A stretch of 14,738 bases of DNA, taken from the NCBI GenBank assembly GCA_913048145.1, contig CAJWVP010000024.1, positions 1 to 14,738 of the forward strand, read 5' to 3'. The notes below the pieces were generated by a model that was not told where the DNA came from, ran no database searches, and saw only the letters and a list, made by a program, of their open reading frames with translations. The DNA comes from an uncultured Rhodospirillaceae bacterium. GTDB taxonomy: Bacteria; Pseudomonadota; Alphaproteobacteria; Rhodospirillales; Casp-alpha2. Shown here piece by piece: positions 1 to 6,227 of the stretch; within the stretch, counting starts at the first letter, position 1; each line of letters begins with the position of its first letter. Both the position numbers and the translations under genes were made by a program.

Positions 1-406
1 TCACCGTAGCCCCAGCGGCGACCATGCCGGGCACGCTGTCGGCGGCGGGCGACGCATTACACAGGTTGCCACCCATGGAGGCGCGGCCCTGGATCTGAGT
101 AGAGCCAATCAACTCCGCCCCTTCGACAACACCTGGCCACGCAGCCTTCAGCGCCATATTCTCGCCCAGCGCCTGGCAGGGCACAGCGGCACCTATCTTA
201 AAGCCGCCGTCGCTTGCCTGCGTGATCGCTAGCATCTCGGGAATGCGTTTGATATCGACAACGAGAGCAGGCTCGATCATCTCAGCGCGTAATTGCACCA
301 AAAGATCCGTGCCACCGGCTAGCACCCGGGCCTCACCTTCCGCGTTGGTCAATAAGGTAACTGCAGCGTCCAACGTTTCTGGCGCTTCAAATCTCATTTC
401 TTGCAT
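1..406 (-). CDS. FAD-binding subunit of a molybdenum hydroxylase (CoxM/XdhB-like), partial
   Basis: Only the first 135 residues are present; the gene runs off the left edge. The N-terminus starts MQEMRFEAPETLDAAVTLL and carries the two FAD-contact motifs of the molybdopterin-dehydrogenase FAD-binding family: AGGTDLLVQLR near residues 30-40 and GSTQIQGRASMGGNL near 101-115, followed by CNASPAADS. Proteins of this family are the medium subunit of CO dehydrogenase/xanthine dehydrogenase-type complexes and pass electrons from the iron-sulfur subunit to FAD in the cytoplasm. The large (Moco) and small (2Fe-2S) subunits are not in the window; they would be expected further left. The start at 406 follows a GAGGA about 12 bases upstream; a second ATG three codons in is possible. 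It is divergent from the operon at 583. Family call is secure; the substrate is unknown. Confidence 0.88.
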   Translation of the reverse strand, partial: MQEMRFEAPETLDAAVTLLTNAEGEARVLAGGTDLLVQLRAEMIEPALVVDIKRIPEMLAITQASDGGFKIGAAVPCQALGENMALKAAWPGVVEGAELIGSTQIQGRASMGGNLCNASPAADSVPGMVAAGATV

Positions 407-582
407 GGTCTATTTACATTCCTCGATGAACCAGTCCCGTTCCCAATTAGTAGTTTAATCTAATTCAGCTAGCATAAAACCCTTTAGGCCCCGTCCACAT
501 TTCAAAATTATTCCGAAATCATTTCGTCATCACGGTTCATCCCCTAATCTGCGATGCGCCTGGACGAGGAAGGATCTCAACT
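407..582. promoter_or_regulatory. Divergent intergenic region with two palindromes
   Basis: This 176-base region separates the FAD-subunit gene (-) from the reductase operon (+) and is visibly richer in A+T than the flanking genes, as expected for back-to-back promoters. It holds two perfect inverted repeats: AATTAG-N9-CTAATT at 445-465, and CGAAATCATTTCG at 514-526. I could not find a convincing -35/-10 pair on either strand. No small gene is supported. Confidence 0.55.
514..526. promoter_or_regulatory. Palindromic operator candidate, IclR-like core
   Basis: CGAAATCATTTCG is a perfect 6-1-6 inverted repeat lying 57 bases before the start codon at 583. Its inner GAAATNATTTC equals the core of the E. 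coli IclR consensus as I recall it (TGGAAATNATTTCCA). Binding by an IclR-family regulator is inference; none is encoded in the window. Confidence 0.4.
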
Positions 583-1482
583 ATGCCTAACACCATTGGT
601 TTCATTGGGGTCGGCACCATGGGTTTGCCGATGGTCAAAAATCTGTTGCAAGCAAAATTCCTGGTGACGGTCTTCGATTTGAACACCGCAGCGGTAAAAG
701 ACGCTGTAACAGCCGGTGCCACCCACGCGGCATCCGCTCAAGACGTGGCAACCAACACAGAAATCATAATCACCATGTTGCCCGATACCTCCGACGTTGA
801 AACCGTGCTGTTTGGCGAGAACAGCATCTCCCAAGGGCTCACGGCTGGAAAGCTGTTGATCGACATGAGTTCAATTTCGCCTGAGGCCACTGTGGAATTC
901 GCTGCGCGCATCAACGCGCAAGGCTGCGAATATCTGGACGCACCCGTGTCCGGCGGTGAGGTCGGCGCCATCTCCGGTAAAATGACAATTATGGTCGGCG
1001 GTCCGGAAGCTGCCTTCAATCGGGCCAAGCCGACCTTCGACGCCATGGGCTCCACGGTAACGCTAATCGGCACACGGAACGGCGACGGGCAGGTCTGCAA
1101 AGTGGCGAACCAAATTATCGGTGGTGTCATGGTCAACGCTGTCGCCGAAGCGCTCTTGTTCGCCGACAAGGCCGGCGCCGATGCAGCGAAGGTGCGCGAG
1201 GCTCTTCTTGGCGGTGCGGTGCGCTCGTTCATCCTGGAAAATCATGGCGGGCGGATGCTCGACCGGAACTTCAATCCGACCTTCCGCGCGAACTTACAGC
1301 GCAAGGACTTGAACCTAGCCATCGAAGCTTGTCAAAAGTTGAACATAGTTTTGCCTCAAGCGACGGCGGCCTGGGAGACCTACAACGCGACCATCGCTGG
1401 CGGCGATGGTGACAATGACGCCATTAGTGTACTGAAAACCCTGGAACGCCTCGCCGGACACGAAATAGGAGAACTGTCGTGA
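583..1482 (+). CDS. 3-hydroxyisobutyrate dehydrogenase-family reductase, tartronate semialdehyde reductase-like
   Basis: 299 residues, the normal length for this NAD(P)-dependent beta-hydroxyacid dehydrogenase family. The N-terminal Rossmann fold has FIGVGTMG (Gly9, 11, 14). The substrate-binding DAPVSGG is at 119-125, and the catalytic lysine is Lys173 in KVANQ, with Lys241-Asp242 in the C-terminal helical domain. Stretches such as ITMLPDTSDVETVLFGEN and LIDMSSISPEA resemble E. coli GarR more than HibA, so 2-hydroxy-3-oxopropionate (tartronate semialdehyde) reduction to glycerate is a reasonable guess; other beta-hydroxyacids remain possible. An AGGAAGGA ribosome site sits just before the ATG. 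It is first in an operon and overlaps the next gene by 4 bases, which suggests translational coupling. Family certain, substrate inferred. Confidence 0.9.
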   Translation: MPNTIGFIGVGTMGLPMVKNLLQAKFLVTVFDLNTAAVKDAVTAGATHAASAQDVATNTEIIITMLPDTSDVETVLFGENSISQGLTAGKLLIDMSSISPEATVEFAARINAQGCEYLDAPVSGGEVGAISGKMTIMVGGPEAAFNRAKPTFDAMGSTVTLIGTRNGDGQVCKVANQIIGGVMVNAVAEALLFADKAGADAAKVREALLGGAVRSFILENHGGRMLDRNFNPTFRANLQRKDLNLAIEACQKLNIVLPQATAAWETYNATIAGGDGDNDAISVLKTLERLAGHEIGELS

Positions 1483-2369
1483 GCGACGACAAACCGACCG
1501 TCGGCTTCATCGGTCTCGGCCTCATGGGCCAGGGCGCGACCAAGTGTTTGATCCGCGCAGGCTATACTGTCACAGGCTTCGATATCGATCTGGCGAAAAA
1601 TGATCTCGCTAACCAGCACGGCGTGACGCCGGCTCAGAACGCACAAGAAGTTGCCATTGCCAGCGACGTGGTTCTGGTCTGCGTAATGACACCTGCCGAC
1701 CTGGAGTCTGCTATTTTCGCGGACGGCGGGGCGATCCACGGCCTGAAGCGTGACGCCGTCCTGGTCGACCATTCGACGACTCCGGTGGACGTGACCAAGG
1801 AAATGGCCGCGCGCCTAAAGCACGCCTGCGGAGTGGGCTGGATCGACGCCCCTGTCTCAGGTGGACCCGAAGGGGCGGAGGCCGGTGAATTAGCAATCAT
1901 GGCCGGCGGCGCTTACGCCGACGTAGAAAAGGCGCAAGGCGTCCTGGAAACTTTGGCTTCCAAGTTCACGGTGTTTGGCGACGTGGGCGCCGGACAGGTT
2001 GCGAAAATGGTCAACCAAGTCCTGGTCCTGAACAACTACGCAATCATCGCGGAAGCCCTAGCGCTGGCCGAAGCAGGCGGTATTGACGCGACGAAGGTCC
2101 CGGAAGCCCTCGCATCCGGCCACGCGGGGTCGAACCTGCTGCCACTATTGTTTCCGCGAATGATCGAACGCGATTTCGAACCGCGCGGACGGGCCCGGCA
2201 GATCCTCAAGGACTACGACACCCTGCATGACCTGGCGAAAACCCTGAAGACGCCGACCCCCATGTCGGCCCAGGCGACCAGTCTGTTCCGCATGCTGATC
2301 GCCAAGGGCGGCGGTGAGTTAGACGGCACGGCGGTACTGAAGTTGTTCGAACAGGGCGACATCGACTGA
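1479..2369 (+). CDS. Second 3-hydroxyisobutyrate dehydrogenase-family oxidoreductase
   Basis: 296 residues. It starts with GTG inside the GTGA overlap with the upstream gene, preceded by AGGAG. The nucleotide-binding FIGLGLMG has Gly12, 14, 17; DAPVSGG is at 123-129, the catalytic Lys176 is in AKMVNQ, and Lys244-Asp245 (LKDYD) is in the C-terminal domain. All family catalytic elements are kept, so it should be active. It is clearly diverged from the gene before it (HSTTPVDV replaces MSSISPEA; CVMTPAD replaces TMLPDTS), so the pair is not a recent duplication and probably acts on different substrates. The C-terminal half is reminiscent of the threonate/erythronate dehydrogenase branch, but I would not assign a substrate. 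It probably acts in the same pathway as its operon partners. Confidence 0.9.
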   Translation: MSDDKPTVGFIGLGLMGQGATKCLIRAGYTVTGFDIDLAKNDLANQHGVTPAQNAQEVAIASDVVLVCVMTPADLESAIFADGGAIHGLKRDAVLVDHSTTPVDVTKEMAARLKHACGVGWIDAPVSGGPEGAEAGELAIMAGGAYADVEKAQGVLETLASKFTVFGDVGAGQVAKMVNQVLVLNNYAIIAEALALAEAGGIDATKVPEALASGHAGSNLLPLLFPRMIERDFEPRGRARQILKDYDTLHDLAKTLKTPTPMSAQATSLFRMLIAKGGGELDGTAVLKLFEQGDID

Positions 2370-2373
2370 CGGC

Positions 2374-3282
2374 ATGGATCACGATCTCCCAATCATCGAC
2401 GCACACCAGCACTTCTGGGATCTCGGCCTGGGCCGACATCCCTGGCTCTGCGGTGATGAACAGATCCCCTTCCGTTATGGGGATTATTCAGCACTGAAGG
2501 AACGGAACTACCTGCCCGCCGACTACCTCCGGGACACTGAAGGCTTCAACGTGGTGAAGTCCATTTACATGGAAGCTGAGTGGGACCCGGCAGACCCCCT
2601 CGGTGAAACGGCCTGGGTCATGGATTTGCATGAGCGCACCGGCTTCCCGCACGCCGTCATCGGCCAGGCCTGGTTCATGGCCGACGACATCGAAGCGGTG
2701 CTCGCCGGGCAAGCCACGTGCCCATTGATGCGAAGCATCCGCCAGAAGCCAGTCGCCGCGCCTTCGCATGATGCCTTTCAGCCGGGCATACCCGGCTCGC
2801 TTGCCGATCCGACATTTCGCGCCGGTTACGCGCATTTGGCGACGCATGGCCTGCATTTCGACCTGCAAACCCCTTGGTGGCATCTGGACGAAGCGGCGGA
2901 CCTGGCCCGGGATATTCCCGATACCACGATCATCCTCAACCACACGGGACTGCCCGTGGACCGGTCGCCCGACGGCCTGGTCGCATGGCGGGCGCATATG
3001 GAGAGATTCGCAGCCGTTCCCAACACGGCCGTAAAGATCTCCGGGATTTGCGTGCCAGGAGAAGCCTGGACTGCGGAACTAAATCGTGAAGTCGTGCTGC
3101 GAACGATTGAGCTATTTGGCGTCGAGCGCACCATGTTCGCGTCCAACTTTCCCGTCGACAAACTTGTCGCTGGATTCGAAGCCATATACTCCGGGTTCAT
3201 GACCATCGTCGCGGATATCAGCGATGACGATCAGCTCAAGCTGTTTCATGACAATGCGGTGAGGTATTACCGCCCCGTCTGA
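2374..3282 (+). CDS. Amidohydrolase family 2 (COG3618), sugar lactonase-like
   Basis: 302 residues, full length for the COG3618 TIM-barrel hydrolases, which include L-fuconolactonase, L-rhamnonolactonase and 4-sulfomuconolactone hydrolase. The signature is present: IIDAHQHFWDL with His11-x-His13, HFDLQ at 161-165, ILNHTG with His190, and a C-terminal FASNFPVD at 255-262. In many relatives the last motif reads GSDWPV with an Asp metal/acid residue; here that place is Asn258, with Asp262 four residues on. It lies 4 bases after the second reductase, with only a weak ribosome site, so coupling is likely. In this context, opening of an aldonolactone made by a neighbouring dehydrogenase is the simplest role. 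Lactonase function is inferred from family and context, not proven. Confidence 0.88.
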   Translation: MDHDLPIIDAHQHFWDLGLGRHPWLCGDEQIPFRYGDYSALKERNYLPADYLRDTEGFNVVKSIYMEAEWDPADPLGETAWVMDLHERTGFPHAVIGQAWFMADDIEAVLAGQATCPLMRSIRQKPVAAPSHDAFQPGIPGSLADPTFRAGYAHLATHGLHFDLQTPWWHLDEAADLARDIPDTTIILNHTGLPVDRSPDGLVAWRAHMERFAAVPNTAVKISGICVPGEAWTAELNREVVLRTIELFGVERTMFASNFPVDKLVAGFEAIYSGFMTIVADISDDDQLKLFHDNAVRYYRPV

Positions 3283-3322
3283 CGGTTATGGAGATGAAGA
3301 CACCATGACCAGGGAAGCGATC

Positions 3323-3354
3323 AACTAGACGATGATGAAGGGCTTCGTCTAGTT
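3323..3354. terminator. Hairpin between convergent operons, probable bidirectional terminator
   Basis: Perfect 10-bp inverted repeat AACTAGACGA / TCGTCTAGTT (3323-3332 and 3345-3354) with a 12-base loop, lying between the ends of two converging operons. The following bases (CTTAAAATCTTT) form only a broken T tract. A second, weaker element, CCGCC / GGCGG at 3370-3374 and 3394-3398 followed by TCTTTCTCT, lies 15 bases on and may back it up. The rest of 3283-3451 has no gene. Confidence 0.55.
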
Positions 3355-3451
3355 CTTAAAATCTTTGAGCCGCCGCTGCTGCCAAAGGTGTGGGGCGGTC
3401 TTTCTCTCCCGGCACTGGAACCATGGACATGGGCGTGATACGTCGCATCGC

Positions 3452-4126
3452 TTATAGAACCTCAAGCACCCCGTTCAAGTCGCTCGCTTGATAATCTGCG
3501 CCGAATTTCGGATTGAGGACAAGGTCACCCGACCGGTTCGACCAAAAGCAGCGCATGCCGAAAGCCCGTGCGCCCAGCACATCGCCGGATGCTCCAGCCA
3601 CGTGGAGAATTTCGGTAGTGGCCACACCAAGAATACGCCTCGGCAGGTCATAGACATCCGGATGCGGCTTATAGGCGCCGGCTGTTTCTGCCGATAACAC
3701 GTAATCAAACCCACCTTCGAAGATACCCGCAACGGCATCCAACATGTCCTGGTCGCCGTTCGACAGGATGGCCGTGGCATAACCCTTGGCCTTCACCGAA
3801 TGAATCAGGTCGACCGCCTCCGGCCACGGCGTCATTCGGTCCCAGGCCAGGACTAGGCGCGTGCGTTCAGCTACATCCAAATCCAAGCCTTTGCGCGCAA
3901 GCAAATAGTCGAGGCCCATGCGAGTGCAGGTCCGGAACGGAGTGTGACCGAGGTTCAGCGAATTGCTCGCCGCGGCGCAGGTCATCTGCGCCGCCCGCCA
4001 GCCCGCAACAAAGTCCTCTGCGGCCGCCGCATCCATGTCAAGGGCGTTAGCGACAACAGGCGTCAAGCTGCCTTGGATATCCAATAGCGCCATGTAGACG
4101 TCAAAGGTGACGAGTTTAGTCGCCAT
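3452..4126 (-). CDS. HAD-superfamily hydrolase, haloacid dehalogenase type II-like
   Basis: 224 residues, the usual length for type II haloacid dehalogenases. Visible HAD motifs: nucleophile Asp9 in TFDVYMALLD, Ser122-Asn123 in ILSNGD (motif II), Lys153 in AYKPHPDVYD (motif III) and Asp182 in GASGDVLGARAFG (motif IV). The bases around the nucleophile are unusual: type II members normally read DxYGTL, while here Met and Ala replace Gly and Thr. The second Asp of phosphatase-type HADs (DxD) is absent, which argues against simple phosphatase action. It is third in an operon, 6 bases after the epimerase-like gene. A 2-haloacid dehalogenase or related hydrolase is the closest family, but in a sugar-acid cluster its substrate may be different. 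Confidence 0.85.
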   Translation of the reverse strand: MATKLVTFDVYMALLDIQGSLTPVVANALDMDAAAAEDFVAGWRAAQMTCAAASNSLNLGHTPFRTCTRMGLDYLLARKGLDLDVAERTRLVLAWDRMTPWPEAVDLIHSVKAKGYATAILSNGDQDMLDAVAGIFEGGFDYVLSAETAGAYKPHPDVYDLPRRILGVATTEILHVAGASGDVLGARAFGMRCFWSNRSGDLVLNPKFGADYQASDLNGVLEVL

Positions 4127-4132
4127 GGCGGA

Positions 4133-5041
4133 TCAGGCCCCGCCGGCGTAGCAACCGCCGGTGATCTCATCCAGCAAAGAAGGTGCGCTCGGCATCCAGC
4201 CCAGGTCTTCGCGTGCCCGTTTCGCGAACACTCGACTGTTCGAACCCATTGTGTGGTTTGCCGGTCCCTCGCCCCATTCGACCGAAGCTTCTTCAATGGA
4301 CATGGACTGGGGCAGACCGTCGACACCCATCATGAAGTTGATGGCGGCACAGACCTCACGCATCGCGTTGGCACCGTTCTCAGCAAAATAAAAACTCCCA
4401 GGCGGGGCCTTCTCCATCGCCAAGAGATATAGCGCGGCTAGGTCCTGTATATGCACGTTGGACCAAATATTACCGCCCGACCCGATGTGCTTGGCAACGC
4501 CAAACTTCCTGGCGACGTCCAACAGCCAGGGCACTTGCATACTGTCTTTGTTCACGCCCAGGCCCTCGCCATAGATCAGGCAGGGGCATAGGATCACCGT
4601 GTGTATACCACGGCGGGCAGCCTCAATGATTTCGTCGTTGATGCGCACCCGTTCTACCCGGCCCGGCGAGGGGGTGAAGGGTGTGTCTTCGTCATAGACG
4701 CCATCGCGTTTCTCACCCTCGTCGGGATAGCCGACGATTGAAGTGCCCGACGTGTGCACAAACAACTTGTCGGTACCTTCCATGGCGCCCAGCATAGCCT
4801 CTACGGCGCCACGGTGGTCGGAACTGGCGCAATTGATCACGGCCTCGGCGCGCGTCGCGGCACGGGCCAAAACATCAGGATCATCAAGTGAGCCCATAAT
4901 TGGCTTAATCCCCTCTGCGATAGCCTCGTTGGCGCGCTCGTTGGAACGCACCAGTCCCAGGACCTCATGCCCAGCATCCCTCATCGTTGCGGCTACCGAT
5001 CCGCCAATGTAGCCGGTCGCACCGGTAATGAAGATTTTCAT
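4133..5041 (-). CDS. Atypical extended SDR (NAD-dependent epimerase/dehydratase family)
   Basis: 302 residues. The N-terminal Rossmann motif ITGATGYIGG (residues 5-14) marks an extended SDR, and HTSGTSIVG (96-104) supplies the usual active-site serine strand. The YxxxK catalytic pair is not where expected: the aligned helix reads RVERVRINDEIIEAA, placing Arg131 and Asn135 at the Tyr and Lys positions. Downstream CPCLIYGEG (152-160) and NVHIQDLAALYLLAM (195-209) are typical of extended SDRs. It may therefore be a reductase/isomerase with altered chemistry or a binding protein. Its ATG overlaps the stop of the upstream Ldh-family gene by 4 bases (ATGA), so translation is probably coupled. NAD(P) binding is well supported; the reaction is unknown. 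Confidence 0.87.
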   Translation of the reverse strand: MKIFITGATGYIGGSVAATMRDAGHEVLGLVRSNERANEAIAEGIKPIMGSLDDPDVLARAATRAEAVINCASSDHRGAVEAMLGAMEGTDKLFVHTSGTSIVGYPDEGEKRDGVYDEDTPFTPSPGRVERVRINDEIIEAARRGIHTVILCPCLIYGEGLGVNKDSMQVPWLLDVARKFGVAKHIGSGGNIWSNVHIQDLAALYLLAMEKAPPGSFYFAENGANAMREVCAAINFMMGVDGLPQSMSIEEASVEWGEGPANHTMGSNSRVFAKRAREDLGWMPSAPSLLDEITGGCYAGGA

Positions 5042-6105
5042 GGCCGGCCTTCCACCTCAGGCATGGGAACGCCCAGCTTCCCCGACCATTCACGGAGCTG
5101 GCTCAGGATCCCCTCGGCCACGGGCACGCCGTCGGCCACGTACTGACGCTTGCGCGCGAGCGCACTGTGACCCGGTAAACGTACCGGATTGGCGGCGTCG
5201 CGGGGCGTCGACGTCTGGCAGAGCTCTATCAGGTGGGCAGCCTGCCGACGGAACTCATTGACGCCGCAGAAGCATTCCGGATCCGTCACCCGGACCTGCA
5301 CGGACGCCCCCCAGTTGGTGGGATTGTCGATCCGTCCTAGCCCTGACAAGCCCTGGGTGAAGGTTTCGAGGATCAACGCCAAGGAAAACCCCTTATAGCC
5401 GTGATCCATGCCGCCCGTCGGCAGGATCGTACCCGGATTGTCTCCGACTAGGACCCCAGGGTCGTTAGAGGCTGTGCCTTCCGCGTCCTGCAGCCATGCG
5501 CCTGGCAGCTTGTCGCCGCGCTCCCGATAAAGCGCCGCCGTTCCCATGGAGGTGGTCGACGCGCTCAGATCAATCATGATCGGATCGCCACCGGTAGGAA
5601 TGCCCACGGCGATGGGATCGGGCGTAAATATGGCGTTGAGCCCGCCGTGCGCCGGCACAGCAGCCAAGGACGGATCGACGCAGCTGATTTCCAATACCAA
5701 GCCGTCCCGGGCCGGGGCTTCCAGATAACTGGCCAGACAGCCTATATGGTGGCTCCGACGAATAACGATCGTACCGGTGCCGTAATCACGAGCCTTCAAG
5801 GTTGCCGCCTCGACCGCCGCCTGGGTAAGCCAAAGGCCCGGAAGGTAACGGCCATCCCAAACCGCCACGGCGGCCTTATCACGCACCACCTCGTGATCGC
5901 CGTCAGCGGTCATCGTACCAGCTTCTAATTCTCTCAGATACGGTCCTGCCAGGTTGAGCCCATGGGTGACATGGCCCAACACGTCCGCCTCCACCAAAAC
6001 CCGCGCGCAGACTTCTGCCCGCGAGGCGTCCAAGCCCGCCACCTGAAATAGGCTGTTCGCAAAATTGGTGAGAGTGCCGACATCATATCGTTGATCGTCG
6101 CTCAT
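5038..6105 (-). CDS. Ldh-family (malate/L-lactate/ureidoglycolate dehydrogenase type, COG2055) oxidoreductase
   Basis: 355 residues, full length for the type 2 malate/L-lactate dehydrogenase family, which uses a fold unlike the Rossmann LDHs and oxidises 2-hydroxy-acids with NAD(P). Recognisable blocks: DVLGHVTHG (41-49, family form usually DxxGHxSHG), IRRSHHIGCLASYLEAPARDGLV (115-137) with the family histidine pair, PDPIAVGIPTGGDPIMIDLSAS (162-183), and MDHGYKGFSLALILETF (233-249). Thr replaces the usual Ser before His48, a mild change. It is the first gene of the (-) operon, preceded by GGAG five bases or so from the ATG. A role in oxidising a sugar acid or hydroxy-acid, or reducing the keto form, fits its neighbours; the exact substrate cannot be read. 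Confidence 0.9.
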   Translation of the reverse strand: MSDDQRYDVGTLTNFANSLFQVAGLDASRAEVCARVLVEADVLGHVTHGLNLAGPYLRELEAGTMTADGDHEVVRDKAAVAVWDGRYLPGLWLTQAAVEAATLKARDYGTGTIVIRRSHHIGCLASYLEAPARDGLVLEISCVDPSLAAVPAHGGLNAIFTPDPIAVGIPTGGDPIMIDLSASTTSMGTAALYRERGDKLPGAWLQDAEGTASNDPGVLVGDNPGTILPTGGMDHGYKGFSLALILETFTQGLSGLGRIDNPTNWGASVQVRVTDPECFCGVNEFRRQAAHLIELCQTSTPRDAANPVRLPGHSALARKRQYVADGVPVAEGILSQLREWSGKLGVPMPEVEGRP

Positions 6106-6134
6106 AGCTCTCCGTATCTCTATTAACTAATGTT

Positions 6135-6157
6135 GGCGGCACACTAGCAGTGCCGCC
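6135..6157. promoter_or_regulatory. GC-rich palindrome in a divergent promoter region
   Basis: GGCGGCAC-N7-GTGCCGCC is a perfect 8-bp inverted repeat between the Ldh operon (-) and the dioxygenase gene (+). It lies about 30 bases upstream of the Ldh start and upstream of the proposed dioxygenase promoter, centred near -62, a usual place for an activator site. The right arm can instead pair with downstream bases (TGCCG / CGGCA, 6151-6166), a small hairpin followed by six T at 6171-6176. Confidence 0.5.
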
Positions 6158-6172
6158 GTTTCGGCAAAACTT

Positions 6173-6201
6173 TTTTCAAACCAGGGGGATCACAATATAC
6201 T
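6173..6201 (+). promoter_or_regulatory. Sigma70-type promoter candidate for the dioxygenase gene
   Basis: TTTTCA (6173-6178) and TATACT (6196-6201) are separated by exactly 17 bases. They match TTGACA at four of six and TATAAT at five of six places. Transcription would begin near 6208, leaving a leader of about 20 bases that carries GGAGGA at 6215-6220 before the ATG at 6228. Confidence 0.5.
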
Positions 6202-6227
6202 ATGCATCGGCAACGGAGGAACCGAAC

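Noticed and set aside
222..458. Open frame of 78 codons on the (+) strand
   Set aside because: It lies opposite the FAD-subunit gene, whose (-) frame has clear FAD motifs; its own product is low in recognisable residues.
738..1232. 164-codon (-) frame inside the first reductase gene
   Set aside because: Antisense shadow of a well-supported reductase; Ser/Ala/Pro-rich translation with no motif.
3370..3398. CCGCC / GGCGG hairpin as an independent terminator
   Set aside because: Only a 5-bp stem with a 19-base loop; kept only as a possible back-up to the stronger hairpin at 3323-3354.
6150..6227. GTG extension of the PhyH gene by 26 residues
   Set aside because: No ribosome site, begins within the GC-rich palindrome and spans the promoter candidate; the ATG at 6228 has GGAGGA at proper spacing.
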